A stretch of 64,000 bases of DNA from Prosthecobacter sp. (GCF_034366625.1 NZ_JAXMIH010000011.1:124001-188000), one strand, 5' to 3'. Shown: positions 25,305 through 35,143, counted from the stretch's first letter. Translations and numbers: made by a program. The notes: a model not told the origin generated them from the sequence alone.

Positions 25305-27053
25305 ATGGCAGACCCAAATAGCATTGCAGTCATCAATCTCGGCTCCCAGCGTGTCGGAGGAGCGGTCTTCGGCAGGACACCGGGAGGAGATCTCATTCTG
25401 AAGCGGTATGAGTTTGTGGAGATGGACGGCGATCCCTCCGTGGATGTCAGCCGCCTGCCGCAGCTCAAAGTGGCGCTCAGCGAACTCGTCGCCAAACTGA
25501 AGATCAGGGGGCATAAGACTTGGTGCACTGTGCCTGGACACCCGGTGTTTAGCCGTTTCGTCAAACTGCCTCCCGTGCATGGGGACAAGCTGGCGCAGAT
25601 TGTCGAGTTTGAAGCGCGTCAAAATGTGCCGTGGCAGCTGGATGAGGTGTCGTGGGACTATGAGGTCGTTACCAAATCAGACTTGGGTGAAGTTGAAGTG
25701 GTGCTGGCAGCCATGAAGTGCGAGCCGCTGAATGAGATGCATCAGGAGGTTGTCTCCTGCGGGATCAAGGTGGTGGGGGTCGATGTCGGTCCGCTGGCGC
25801 TCTACAATGCCTTCCGCTATAGCTATCCTGATGTGGACGAGCCTGCCTTGGTCGTTGATTTGGGAGCGCGCTCAACCAACTTGGTGTTTGTCGACGGGGA
25901 GCGATTCTTCACCCGTAACCTGCTTGTTGGCGGTGCTGCGGTCACCAATGCGATTGCGAAGGAGTTTAATATTTCCTTCGCCGAGGCGGAGCGGCAGAAG
26001 TGCTCCCAGGGTTTCGTTGCCCTTGGCGGAGCGGTGGAAGACCACCCTGATGAAGGTGTGAACGCCATGTCCAAGGTGATGCGTAATTCGATGACGCGAT
26101 TGCACGCTGAAATCATGCGCACGATCACCTTCTACCGCAGCCAGCAGGGCGGCAGTGCTCCGAAGCGGGTCTTTCTTGCGGGCGGTGGTTCGGCGGCGGG
26201 CTACATCGCCGAGTTTTTCGCGGAAAAATTGAAGCTGCCTGTGGAGCTCTTTAACGGCCTGCGTGGTGTGCAGCCGGATCGCGGTGTGAATGGCGAAGCC
26301 GCCAAGGTTGATGCCCCGGCGCTCGGGGAATTGGTCGGGCTGGCGCTCCGTGGCATGGGGGCCTGTCCATGTGAGATTGAGTTGATTCCTGACGCCTTGG
26401 CCGCCGCGCGTGATGCCGCGCGGCGTGCGCCGGCCCTGATCCTCGCAGGTCTTTGTATTTTGGGTGCGTTGGGAGCCTCCATTTTCTGGTTCAAGAGTGC
26501 CAGCGAGGCAATCCAGGAACGTGCAGCCGCCATGCAGGCCGACGGCTCGCGTCTGAGCAAGCTGGCCAATGACATCCGCCAGTTGGAGGTCAGGCAGGAA
26601 GAGCTGCGTGTGCGCAGCTCGCAACTCGAACAGGCGGTCATCGACCGCTCTTGGTGGGCGCGGCTGCTCAATGACCTCAATCAGCAGTTCGACAATGATC
26701 TGATCTGGCTGACAGTCATCGAACTGATCAAGGATGACAAGCCTGTTACCGCACCCCTGTGGGGTGGGAATAGCGATGACAAATCCAAGTCTGAAGCCAC
26801 AAAGCCGGGGATGCCAGCAGCTCCGGTCTATAAACTGCGTCTTCAGGGTTTGTATCGTCGAAACACCGAGGGCGAACAAAAAGTGGTCTATGATTTTGCA
26901 GCCAAACTGGCCAAAATGGAGGCTTTCGTCATGAAAGATTTTGAAACCAAGCGTGACGAATACGTGAAGGTTGACAGTGGCGTCGAGGAAGACCGCTACG
27001 CCTATCATTTCGAGATTAAAATGCCGCTGAGCAAGCCTCTGCAATTCAAATAA
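25305..27053 (+). CDS. PilM-PilN fusion protein (Amuc_1101-like)
   Basis: A 582-residue inner-membrane protein of the type IV pilus alignment complex. Residues 1-360 are an actin-like ATPase domain of the PilM/FtsA type (AVINLGSQRVGGAVFG at 8-23, VVDLGARSTNLVFVDG near 185-200, FLAGGGSAAGYIAEFF near 288-303). A transmembrane helix at about 375-393, a coiled coil, and a PilN-like periplasmic domain (SWWARLLNDLNQQ ... LRLQGLYRR ... YDFAAKL) follow. In most bacteria PilM and PilN are separate proteins, so this is a fusion joining the cytoplasmic ring to its membrane partner. Six bases separate it from the PilO-like gene. Confidence 0.82.
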   Translation: MADPNSIAVINLGSQRVGGAVFGRTPGGDLILKRYEFVEMDGDPSVDVSRLPQLKVALSELVAKLKIRGHKTWCTVPGHPVFSRFVKLPPVHGDKLAQIVEFEARQNVPWQLDEVSWDYEVVTKSDLGEVEVVLAAMKCEPLNEMHQEVVSCGIKVVGVDVGPLALYNAFRYSYPDVDEPALVVDLGARSTNLVFVDGERFFTRNLLVGGAAVTNAIAKEFNISFAEAERQKCSQGFVALGGAVEDHPDEGVNAMSKVMRNSMTRLHAEIMRTITFYRSQQGGSAPKRVFLAGGGSAAGYIAEFFAEKLKLPVELFNGLRGVQPDRGVNGEAAKVDAPALGELVGLALRGMGACPCEIELIPDALAAARDAARRAPALILAGLCILGALGASIFWFKSASEAIQERAAAMQADGSRLSKLANDIRQLEVRQEELRVRSSQLEQAVIDRSWWARLLNDLNQQFDNDLIWLTVIELIKDDKPVTAPLWGGNSDDKSKSEATKPGMPAAPVYKLRLQGLYRRNTEGEQKVVYDFAAKLAKMEAFVMKDFETKRDEYVKVDSGVEEDRYAYHFEIKMPLSKPLQFK

Positions 27054-27058
27054 AGACC

Positions 27059-28057
27059 ATGGACTGGATTCGTGAAAACAAACCGCTTGCCGCCATTCTT
27101 GGCGTCATCCTCGCAGGCTCACTGGCCTTGGGCTACCTGCTGTTTGATGCATGGAGCAATTATGCCGAAACAAGAGACGCTTACCTCAGCATGGGCAGCC
27201 AGGTGGCTGGTTTGAAGGGATCGCGTCTGGCCCCCACCGAAGACAACGTGAAGGCCAAGCAGGCGCTGGTGGAGGAGTATGCGGTGAACGTGAACAGGCT
27301 TGGGGGGGCACTGCTCATTTTGCAGCCCCCGGTGCAGCCGACCAAGGACATCGAATTCCAGGCCAAGCTCAAAACCAAGATCGCGGAAGCACGCAAAGCG
27401 GCGACAATGTCCAAAATGTCACTCCCGCCTGAGTTTGCATTTGGATTCGATGATTACACCGCCGGATTGCCGAAATCCGCCGCCGCCGCCGCCGAGCTTG
27501 CCAGCTTTCTGGATGCCATGGATGAATTAGTCCGGCTATTTATGCAGTGTGGGGTTCAATCGGTTGATCTCCTGGAGCGCTCCAAACTCGCCATCGAACA
27601 GGACCAAGCGGCTTCGTCGCCGCAGCGGAACAGCAGAACTGGAGTGCAGCCCCAGCAGCAGATGGCTTCCGCTATTCTCGAAAAACGGCAGATTTCGGTG
27701 ATTTTGACCTTGGACCAGGGGCCGCTGCAGCTTTTGATCAGCCGTCTTGCGAATCCTTCAGACATGCCGTTCTTCACCAGTCTGCGGCTGCTGCGCATCG
27801 AGAATGAACGTCAGGACGGGCCTTTGAAATCGGATGTTCGTCTCCCAGAGGTGGTGCCCCCTAATCCTGGTGGAGGAGGTGAAGCAGCAGCACCTGCTCC
27901 TGCGGCATCGGATGAAATCAAGCCTCCTCCTCCGGCCACTGCTGACTCTGTGCCTGTCATCGGAAAAGAACGATTGAAGGTTAGAATGGAGATCGATTTG
28001 GTAAAGTTTTTGGACGCCGCCAAAGGTGTCGTTGCCCAGCCACCTGTTGGGCGTTGA
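27059..28057 (+). CDS. PilO-like pilus protein (Amuc_1100-like)
   Basis: A 332-residue bitopic membrane protein: short cytoplasmic N-terminus, transmembrane helix at about 11-31 (LAAILGVILAGSLALGYLLF), a coiled coil to about residue 115, then a periplasmic alpha/beta region and a Pro/Ala-rich stretch near 265-300. This PilO-like layout and its position third in the operon equal Amuc_1100 of Akkermansia, a pilus-associated envelope protein. It probably pairs with the PilN part of the preceding protein. Identification is by context and topology. Confidence 0.72.
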   Translation: MDWIRENKPLAAILGVILAGSLALGYLLFDAWSNYAETRDAYLSMGSQVAGLKGSRLAPTEDNVKAKQALVEEYAVNVNRLGGALLILQPPVQPTKDIEFQAKLKTKIAEARKAATMSKMSLPPEFAFGFDDYTAGLPKSAAAAAELASFLDAMDELVRLFMQCGVQSVDLLERSKLAIEQDQAASSPQRNSRTGVQPQQQMASAILEKRQISVILTLDQGPLQLLISRLANPSDMPFFTSLRLLRIENERQDGPLKSDVRLPEVVPPNPGGGGEAAAPAPAASDEIKPPPPATADSVPVIGKERLKVRMEIDLVKFLDAAKGVVAQPPVGR

Positions 28058-28098
28058 ATATTTTTGACCCCCTTTAATACCGCAAGCCCTCACGCACC

Positions 28099-29100
28099 AT
28101 GCAGAACAGCCAGGGAAACTACGAAAAAATAATCCTGACCATCTCGTCCCTTCTCGCCATCGGGGTGGCGGTCTGGCTCGTCCTCCAATCCCAAGGGTTT
28201 GAGGAGAGTTTGGCGCTGACGCAGACAACGTCCAAGAATGACCTCAGTGCGCCTAATAATCAGGCTGTTGTTGGGGCCATTGAAACCATCAAGAAGAAGT
28301 ATTCATGGGTTTCGCCCGTGAAAGGGGGCAAGGCCGTTCCTTTGAACAAGTCGGTGCTGCTCGTCATGAAAGGCGGCCAATTGTTCGACCTCCTGCTGCC
28401 GGAACCGAAGCTCCGTGAGCCCATGACCAACATTTTTCTCACCGGTGACTTGACCAAAACCCCACCAGAATCCCAGCTTCCGGATATTTTCTCCCCCAAT
28501 GTGGGCGATTTGGATGCAGATGACGATGGCTTCTCAAACTTGGAAGAATTCAACGCCAAAACCAATCCCCGTGATGCGAATTCAATGCCCCCGCTTACCA
28601 ACAAGTTGTTTTTGCGCCAGCGCATCAGTCATGATTATATTTTAAAAATGGTCAGTGGGGATGGGGCGACCTTCCAAATTCAACGCCTGAAGCCCGAGCC
28701 CAAAAGCAGCAAGTTTGCGGCATCGAACGAAGGTTTCGGTTTTGAAAGGGGAGTAGTTCGTTTCAAGATTATCTCGTCCAAAAAAGACACCATTCAACAC
28801 CCGACACTTGGGCCGATGGAGGTTTTCGTCCTGAAAATTCTCGATCTGTCCACAAACAAGGAGTTTGATCTCACCCAAGGCAAGGAAATTAATCTTGCTG
28901 AATATGAGGCTGAATTGGAGTTCCGATGGAAAAAGCGACAGATGGTGCCTGGCACCGTCAAAGAGGGCAAATCCTTCCAGCTTCCGGGCCTTGGCAAATC
29001 CTATTACATCCTAAAGCTGGAAGAAACCAAGGCCGTCATCGCGCCTCTCGGCAACGATGGCAAACCCACGCCAGAAACCGTTGAAATTCAGCAGGGATAA
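28099..29100 (+). CDS. Amuc_1099-like pilus-locus membrane protein
   Basis: A 333-residue protein with one N-terminal transmembrane helix (about 11-28, IILTISSLLAIGVAVWLVL). A periplasmic domain follows, including the calcium-loop-like DLDADDDGFSNLEEFNAKTN (about 135-154; thrombospondin-3/EF-hand-like DxDxDG). Between the PilO-like and secretin genes this is where PilP-type linkers normally lie, and it corresponds to Amuc_1099 in gene order. A bridging role between inner membrane and secretin is plausible but inferred. Confidence 0.7.
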   Translation: MQNSQGNYEKIILTISSLLAIGVAVWLVLQSQGFEESLALTQTTSKNDLSAPNNQAVVGAIETIKKKYSWVSPVKGGKAVPLNKSVLLVMKGGQLFDLLLPEPKLREPMTNIFLTGDLTKTPPESQLPDIFSPNVGDLDADDDGFSNLEEFNAKTNPRDANSMPPLTNKLFLRQRISHDYILKMVSGDGATFQIQRLKPEPKSSKFAASNEGFGFERGVVRFKIISSKKDTIQHPTLGPMEVFVLKILDLSTNKEFDLTQGKEINLAEYEAELEFRWKKRQMVPGTVKEGKSFQLPGLGKSYYILKLEETKAVIAPLGNDGKPTPETVEIQQG

Positions 29101-29201
29101 CACGGTGGATTTTTCCTCTCAGCCAAAAAAATATCTCGCCAAAGTTCGCCTTCATCTGTTAGTAATCATACTTTACCACAAAAACGCTGCTAGTTCGCCT
29201 T

Positions 29202-31844
29202 ATGACCCATCCCTCCCGTCTGGTGCTTAACCTGTCCCTCCTTGCTTTGACTGCGATTTCGCCGCAAATCATGGCTCAAAGTTCCGTTTCAGGAATGGCC
29301 AACCGCGAAATCGCCCGCCGTTACGCGCGCATTGAGGATGCCCGAACCGCCATGGATCGTGGAGATAAACTTTTCAGTGAGGGGGATTATGATGGCGCTC
29401 TCGGTTCATACAAGGCGGCTATTGATGCCCTTCCCAATGCCCCACTGACCCGTGACTGGCTCGAACTTGCCCAACTCAAGCATGCTGATTGCAGCGTGGT
29501 TGTTGCGCGCGAACGAGCCAAAGAAGGCAAATATGACGAAGCACGTCAATTGCTAGAAGGTGCAATCGTGTCCATTCCTGGGCATAAAGATGCTCTGGTG
29601 TTCCTGAAGCAATTGGATGACCCTGATCGTTGGCCGCCTGCTCTCACCGCACAGCATGTGGAAAATGTTACCGTTGTAAAGAAGGGGCTTCTCATAGCAA
29701 ACAGTTCGGTAGAAATTGGCAACTACGACACAGCCATTTCGCAGTATCAAGATGTTCTTCGTGTGGATCCGTACAATAGTGCCGCTCGCCGTGGCATGGA
29801 AAATGCCGAGCGCAAACGCATGGAGTACTACAAAGCAGCATACGATCATCAGCGCGCCAAGATGCTGGCCCAGGTGGATGAAGCATGGGAAGACAAAGTG
29901 CCGGTGCAGGGGGCGCAAGTGGCATTTGATTATGGTATGGGGCGCAGTCCTGGGTCATTTCTGACAGAGAAAATGAACAAAATAATCTTTCCGACAGTGC
30001 AATTCCAAGGGGCCACGATTGATGAGGCTATTGAGTATCTTCGAGTCAAAAGCCGAGACTTGGACACCTTTACGGATGCTTCCGGCGTCAAAGGGGTGAA
30101 TATTATCCTTCGCACGGGCGATGCTCCAAGTAATGCCTCGATCAGTCTTGACTTGAAAGACGTCCCGATGTCTGAGGCATTACGTTATGTCACCGAACTG
30201 GCACAAATGAAATACAAGGTTGAGGCGCATGCCGTTTTGGTGGTGCCCCTGTCTGAAGATGCTAGCCAACAATATACGAGGACATATCGAGTGCCTCCTG
30301 ATTTCCTCAGCATTGGCGGTGGCGATGGTGGTGGAGCAGCTGCTCCATCTGCGCCGGCTGACCCCTTCGCCGCAGGCGGTGGGGCCGCTCCAGCCGGTGG
30401 TGGTCTTATTGCAAGAAAAACTGCCAAGCAGATTCTCGAAGCTCAAGGAATTACTTTTTCAGATGGATCGTCCGCTAGTTTTAACCCGGCAACGTCGCAG
30501 TTGGTGGTTAGAAACACGCAGCCCAACCTTGATTTGGTCGAAGCATTTGTGGATACGATCACCAAGAATGCTCCCAAGATGGTCGTCATCACCTCCAAGT
30601 TTGTTGAAGTGACGCAAAAGAACACTGAAGAGCTGGGTTTTGATTGGTTGCTTGGCAGTGTGGGCATGAATGGGAACAATGTGTTCCTTGGAGGTGGGGC
30701 TACAGGTACTGGCAATGCGTACTCTCCGGCCAACTATCCGTTTACAAGCAACTACGTAAGCCCCGCTCTTCTAACAGGCACTCCTCTGACAACGGTATTC
30801 CCCGCGATTCCTATTGTGGGAGCATTTGCAGGTCCCGTTCCGAGCGGGGCAGGGCTGCCTCCAACAGGGGCAACTCCAGTCTTCCCGACGGGGGCTGGAC
30901 CCATTTCGTCTGGATTGCGATCTGGCAATTACGCAGTCAACAATAACAGTATTGACAACCTGTTGACGACTGGTGCAACCACAGGCACTGCAAACGTTGC
31001 GCCTGGTATTTTTTCCGCAGCGGGTATTTTTTCCGACCCGCAGTTTCAGATGGTGCTTCGCGGATTGAGCCAGAAAAAAGGAGTGGATTTGATGAGCGCT
31101 CCAAGTGTGACTACAAAGAGCGGCACTCGTGCAACAATGGAGGTGACTCGTGAATTCATTTATCCAACTGAATTTGATCCGCCTCAGCTTCCGCAGGGAG
31201 GGGGGGGGAATCTCACCCTTGGTGGTGGTGGTGGTACACAGATCGCTACTCCTACAACACCGACCGCATTTGAAATGCGACAAACGGGAGTTAGGCTCGA
31301 AGCTGAACCTACCGTTGGGGCTGATGGAAACACCATAGAACTTACCTTGGCTCCTGAAGTTGTGGAATTCGATGGTTTTATCAATTATGGCTCGCCGATC
31401 TTATCCCCCTCCAGCCAGTCAGTTCTGCCAATTCAATTGACTGCTGGGATTCCTCCTGGAAACACCTCTTATATACCAATTAGTCAGCCAGAGCGCCTGA
31501 TTACTCCCAACGTGATCAATCAGCCCGTTTTCTCGGTTCGTAAAGTCACCACTGGGGTTTCTATCTGGGATGGCCAGACGGTAGCGTTGGGAGGACTGAT
31601 TCGTGAAGATATACAGGATGTGGAAGATAAAATCCCTCTTCTTGGCGATCTGCCTCTTATTGGGCGCCTGTTCAAATCTGAGTCCGAACAACACTTTAAG
31701 CGTAACCTAATGATATTCGTTACCGCTCATTTAATTGATCCATCAGGCCAAAAGGTGAAAAACAATCAACCGGCCGCAGGTGCAGCCATAGCAGGTCCCG
31801 GCTCAGTGGGAACACTTTTGCCATCAGTAACGCCTGCCCCGTAG
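29202..31844 (+). CDS. Secretin of a type IV pilus/type II secretion-like system (Amuc_1098-like)
   Basis: An 880-residue outer-membrane secretin. It has a signal peptide (1-26), TPR-like helices at about 45-240, an STN/N0-like domain near 265-350, and a PPDFLS segment near 365. An N1-type domain with ILEAQG near 411 follows, then the core domain with TKSGTR near 639. The diagnostic C-terminal signature GQTVALGGLIRED ... KIPLLGDLPLIGRLFKS closes near 790-825. Long Gly/Pro/Thr-rich inserts at about 370-400 and 485-600 look like flexible or surface loops. It forms the exit pore for the pilus whose inner-membrane parts are encoded just upstream. The 101 bases before it contain no evident gene and could hold a separate promoter. 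Confidence 0.9.
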   Translation: MTHPSRLVLNLSLLALTAISPQIMAQSSVSGMANREIARRYARIEDARTAMDRGDKLFSEGDYDGALGSYKAAIDALPNAPLTRDWLELAQLKHADCSVVVARERAKEGKYDEARQLLEGAIVSIPGHKDALVFLKQLDDPDRWPPALTAQHVENVTVVKKGLLIANSSVEIGNYDTAISQYQDVLRVDPYNSAARRGMENAERKRMEYYKAAYDHQRAKMLAQVDEAWEDKVPVQGAQVAFDYGMGRSPGSFLTEKMNKIIFPTVQFQGATIDEAIEYLRVKSRDLDTFTDASGVKGVNIILRTGDAPSNASISLDLKDVPMSEALRYVTELAQMKYKVEAHAVLVVPLSEDASQQYTRTYRVPPDFLSIGGGDGGGAAAPSAPADPFAAGGGAAPAGGGLIARKTAKQILEAQGITFSDGSSASFNPATSQLVVRNTQPNLDLVEAFVDTITKNAPKMVVITSKFVEVTQKNTEELGFDWLLGSVGMNGNNVFLGGGATGTGNAYSPANYPFTSNYVSPALLTGTPLTTVFPAIPIVGAFAGPVPSGAGLPPTGATPVFPTGAGPISSGLRSGNYAVNNNSIDNLLTTGATTGTANVAPGIFSAAGIFSDPQFQMVLRGLSQKKGVDLMSAPSVTTKSGTRATMEVTREFIYPTEFDPPQLPQGGGGNLTLGGGGGTQIATPTTPTAFEMRQTGVRLEAEPTVGADGNTIELTLAPEVVEFDGFINYGSPILSPSSQSVLPIQLTAGIPPGNTSYIPISQPERLITPNVINQPVFSVRKVTTGVSIWDGQTVALGGLIREDIQDVEDKIPLLGDLPLIGRLFKSESEQHFKRNLMIFVTAHLIDPSGQKVKNNQPAAGAAIAGPGSVGTLLPSVTPAP

Positions 31845-31867
31845 TCCTTCGAAAAAATCACAAACCG

Positions 31868-31910
31868 AATCAGGCAGGACCTGCGAAAGCGTCCTGCCTG
31901 ATTTCGTTTT
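31868..31910 (+). terminator. Rho-independent terminator after the secretin gene
   Basis: A 13-bp perfect stem (AATCAGGCAGGAC / GTCCTGCCTGATT) encloses a 10-base loop and is followed by TCGTTTT. It starts 24 bases after the secretin stop and separates the pilus operon from coaE-rho-rnd. Confidence 0.85.
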
Positions 31911-31944
31911 GTGGCTAAATCTGTGTCTCCTAAGGTCGTATCCC

Positions 31945-32547
31945 ATGAATTCTTGGCTGATTACCGGTTGCGCTGGTTGTGGTAAAAGTTCAGTGATGGC
32001 TTTGATGCTGAGGCACTTTGGACCCTATGCCTATGCGTTTTCTGCTGATCTGGCTGTTGCTGAGGAGTTAAAAAATGCTGCTATGGTTGAAAAACTGGTG
32101 GCTGCATTTGGTCCCAAGACGCGTCAGACCTCCGGGGAGGCAAACCGTGAATGGTTGCGGGACGCGGTGCTGCCAGAGACCTCACTCCGCAAGCAATTGG
32201 AAGCAATTCTGCACCCTCCGGTTCTCGCCGCTTTGGAAGCAGCCCGTATTGAGGCTAACAGGTCGGGTGTGAATCTTTTCCTTGCGGAAGTCCCCCTCCA
32301 CTATGAGATTGGTTCTACAGTTTCAGCAGACTTCGTCATCGTGGTGGCTTCCAGCCGGTCGGTGCAGGTCAGGCGGATGATGGAAACCCGGGGGCTCGAC
32401 GAACAGACCGTTCACAAGTTCTTGGAGGCCCAATGGCCCATCGAAGCCAAGGTTGAAAGAGCGGACGCCGTCATTTGGAATGATGGCAGTCTGGCCTCTC
32501 TTGAAGCCCAGGTGCTGACGCTGGCAAGTCCACTCTTGCAAGCATGA
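31945..32547 (+). CDS. coaE: Dephospho-CoA kinase
   Basis: Catalyses the last step of coenzyme A synthesis, ATP-dependent phosphorylation of dephospho-CoA. The 200-residue protein has the P-loop GCAGCGKSS at 8-16 and the LEAILHPPV helix near 85. It also has the VPLHYE segment and the C-terminal VIWNDG with AQV pattern typical of CoaE. The P-loop is slightly unusual, with Cys residues and Ser-Ser in place of GGIASGKST. The ATG at 31945 is chosen; an upstream TTG reading would start inside the terminator. Its stop overlaps the rho start by ATGA. Confidence 0.85.
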   Translation: MNSWLITGCAGCGKSSVMALMLRHFGPYAYAFSADLAVAEELKNAAMVEKLVAAFGPKTRQTSGEANREWLRDAVLPETSLRKQLEAILHPPVLAALEAARIEANRSGVNLFLAEVPLHYEIGSTVSADFVIVVASSRSVQVRRMMETRGLDEQTVHKFLEAQWPIEAKVERADAVIWNDGSLASLEAQVLTLASPLLQA

Positions 32548-34001
32548 ACGACCAATCTACCGAATCCCCCGCCACGATTACGGCTCCCCCCGTCAATCAA
32601 ACATCGGAAACCCTCTCTGCTGCTGATCCCTCCTTGGCGAGTCTTGGCTCGCAGTCGGGGCACCTAAAGCATCACCCTGCCGAGGCTGCTGAGCAGGCTG
32701 GTGACTTGCAGAAGTCCGAAGGTGCTCAACCACCCTTTCCGCAGGAAATCTCAATCAACGATTTGCAAAATAGCACCCTGGCGGAATTACAGGAGCTCGC
32801 AGACGCGGTCAGCCTCCGGTTGAATGCCAGCCGCACCAAGCATCAGCTCATCTACGATCTCTGTTCCTGGCTCGCCGAGAACAAAACCCGCCTCAAAGTC
32901 GAGGGTGTCCTCGAAATTGGCATGGATAACTATGGGCTCATCCGTTATCCGAAATACAGTTTCACCCCCCTGCCTGAGGATGTTTTTGTTCCATTGTTTT
33001 TGGTCAGAAAATTTAATCTGCGTCCCAGCCAGAAGATTGCGGGTTTTGCCAAGGCCCCTAAGGACCGGGACAAGTATCTGGCGATCGATCGCATCACCGA
33101 GGTCGAAGGCATGCCGATCGAAAACTGGCAGTCTCCCACAGAATTTGACAAATTGACCGCCACCTTCCCGAACAAGCGCATCATTCTCGAAACTCCGAAG
33201 CCCTGTGCTGTCAGCTCACGCATTCTCGACATCGTGGCACCGCTCGGCAAAGGCCAGCGCGGTCTCATCTGCGCGCCTCCTCGTTCGGGCAAGACAGTGA
33301 TCCTCAAGGACATCGCCAAATCCATCTCGCAGAATCACAAGGAGATCACGCTCATTGTTCTCCTGCTCGATGAGCGCCCCGAAGAGGTCACCGATTTCGA
33401 GGAAACCGTGCAAGGCTGTGAGATTTACAGCTCCACATTCGATGAAAGTCCGAAACGGCATAGCCAAGTTGCCGAGATCGTGCGCGAACGCGCCTGCCGG
33501 CTCGTCGAGATGAAGAAGGATGTCGTTATTTTGCTCGATAGCATCACCCGTCTAGCTCGTGGATACAATGCCATGCAAGGAGGCAAGGGTGCCATCATGT
33601 CAGGTGGCGTGGGCACCAAGGCCTTGCAAAAACCCAAGAAATTCTTTGGTGCTGCTCGCAACGTGGAGGAAGGCGGCAGCCTGACCATCATCGCCACAGC
33701 CCTCATCGAAACTGAAAGCCGCATGGACGAGGTGATTTTCGAAGAATTCAAAGGCACCGGCAACATGGAGGCCACGCTTGACCGTGAAATCTCCGAGCGC
33801 CGGATTTATCCGGCCCTGCACCTGCTTAAATCCGGCACGCGTCGCGATGACTTGCTATATCATCCCGACGAGTTCAAGCGCATTACCCAGGTGCGCAAGC
33901 AGCTCGCTGCTGTCCCTGCTGTCGAGGCGCTCGAATTGCTCATTCGCAACATCAACCGCACCAGCAACAACGCTGAAATCCTCCTGATGGGCCTGAAATG
34001 A
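32544..34001 (+). CDS. rho: Transcription termination factor Rho
   Basis: The hexameric RNA-dependent helicase that ends transcription. The 485-residue protein has a 70-residue low-complexity N-terminal extension, a Rho N-terminal helix bundle (NDLQNSTLAELQELAD) and a cold-shock-like RNA-binding domain. The ATPase core has Walker A APPRSGKT at 244-251, and VVILLDSITRLARGYN with FGAARNVEEGGSLTI later on. All are close to canonical Rho. ATGA overlaps on both sides suggest translational coupling with coaE and rnd. Confidence 0.97.
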   Translation: MNDQSTESPATITAPPVNQTSETLSAADPSLASLGSQSGHLKHHPAEAAEQAGDLQKSEGAQPPFPQEISINDLQNSTLAELQELADAVSLRLNASRTKHQLIYDLCSWLAENKTRLKVEGVLEIGMDNYGLIRYPKYSFTPLPEDVFVPLFLVRKFNLRPSQKIAGFAKAPKDRDKYLAIDRITEVEGMPIENWQSPTEFDKLTATFPNKRIILETPKPCAVSSRILDIVAPLGKGQRGLICAPPRSGKTVILKDIAKSISQNHKEITLIVLLLDERPEEVTDFEETVQGCEIYSSTFDESPKRHSQVAEIVRERACRLVEMKKDVVILLDSITRLARGYNAMQGGKGAIMSGGVGTKALQKPKKFFGAARNVEEGGSLTIIATALIETESRMDEVIFEEFKGTGNMEATLDREISERRIYPALHLLKSGTRRDDLLYHPDEFKRITQVRKQLAAVPAVEALELLIRNINRTSNNAEILLMGLK

Positions 34002-35128
34002 GCGAAGCTGGATCAATACAGGCGGACTACGAGTTTATCGACACGCCGAAGCATCTCGATCAATGGATCGGCAAGATGCGGCGTTGGCTTGCAGACAGCC
34101 CGGACAAGCGCTGCTGCCTCGACACCGAGGCTGACAGCCTGCACCACTACCATGAGAAGCTCTGTCTTCTGCAGGTAAACTGTGCCGGTCGTTATGCCCT
34201 GGTTGATCCGCTGGCCATTGCCGATGTTTCATCGCTGCTGGAATTGCTTGATGCGCATGAGTTGTGGTTTCACGGCGCTGATTACGATCTGACCATGCTC
34301 AGGCGGACCTACGATTGGAGCCCGCGCGTGATTCGTGACACGCAGATTGCCGCACGTCTCCTCGGCGCACGTCAGTTTGGTCTCGCCGCCTTGGTAAAAA
34401 ATACCTTTGACCTTGATCTCTGCAAGGCCTCGCAGAAGGCTGACTGGAGCCGCCGCCCGCTCCCGCCGAATATGCTTTCGTATGCCGTCGATGACGTGCG
34501 CTACCTGCTCCCAATCGCGGACAAGTTTGTCTCCCAGCTTCGGGAGAAGGGCAGGGAGGACTGGTTTCATCAAAGCTGTCGTGAGTTGCAAGAAGATGTC
34601 GCCGCGCGTGACAATGCTCAGCGCGAAGATCCGTGGCGTGTGCAAGGCTGCGGTCGTCTGCATCCCAAAGGCTTGGCCGTTTTGAAGGCCATGTGGGAGT
34701 GGCGTGAAGGTATCGCAAAGGAGCGCGACACCCCATGCTTCAAAATCATGTCGAACAAGCAGATGGTCGCCTATGCCGAGCAGTTCGAGGTCGATCAGTC
34801 GCTCAATCCCCCCAACGGCTGGCGTCCGCGCTGGAAAAAAGAGTTCCATGACATCGTGGCTGCCGTCATCGCATCCCCATCTTCCGAATGGCCGGCACGG
34901 GCTAAAAAAGTCAAAGGCCGCCTCAGCGACACCCAACGCGATCAGATCGACAAGCTCTGCGCTCATCGCGAGAAAGTGGCTCAAGAACTGGAAATCGAGC
35001 CTTCGCTGCTTGGATCACGGGGCACCATCGAAGAGCTCGTCATTGATGGCAATCCTGCCAACCACCTCATGAACTGGCAGCACGATTTGCTAGCGCGCGG
35101 TTTGGAACAGGTTCTTCAGGCTGATTGA
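33998..35128 (+). CDS. rnd: Ribonuclease D
   Basis: A 3'-5' exoribonuclease acting on tRNA precursors. The 376-residue protein has the DEDD exonuclease domain (Asp42 and Glu44 in LDTEAD, then HGADYDLTML and YAVDDVRYLL) and an HRDC helical domain from about residue 215 (LKAMWEWREGIAKERDTPCF). A further helical C-terminal region follows. Its start overlaps the rho stop by four bases. It is convergent with the ModA-like gene, 15 bases away. Confidence 0.93.
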   Translation: MSEAGSIQADYEFIDTPKHLDQWIGKMRRWLADSPDKRCCLDTEADSLHHYHEKLCLLQVNCAGRYALVDPLAIADVSSLLELLDAHELWFHGADYDLTMLRRTYDWSPRVIRDTQIAARLLGARQFGLAALVKNTFDLDLCKASQKADWSRRPLPPNMLSYAVDDVRYLLPIADKFVSQLREKGREDWFHQSCRELQEDVAARDNAQREDPWRVQGCGRLHPKGLAVLKAMWEWREGIAKERDTPCFKIMSNKQMVAYAEQFEVDQSLNPPNGWRPRWKKEFHDIVAAVIASPSSEWPARAKKVKGRLSDTQRDQIDKLCAHREKVAQELEIEPSLLGSRGTIEELVIDGNPANHLMNWQHDLLARGLEQVLQAD

Positions 35129-35143
35129 TCCGCCTCCCGCGCA

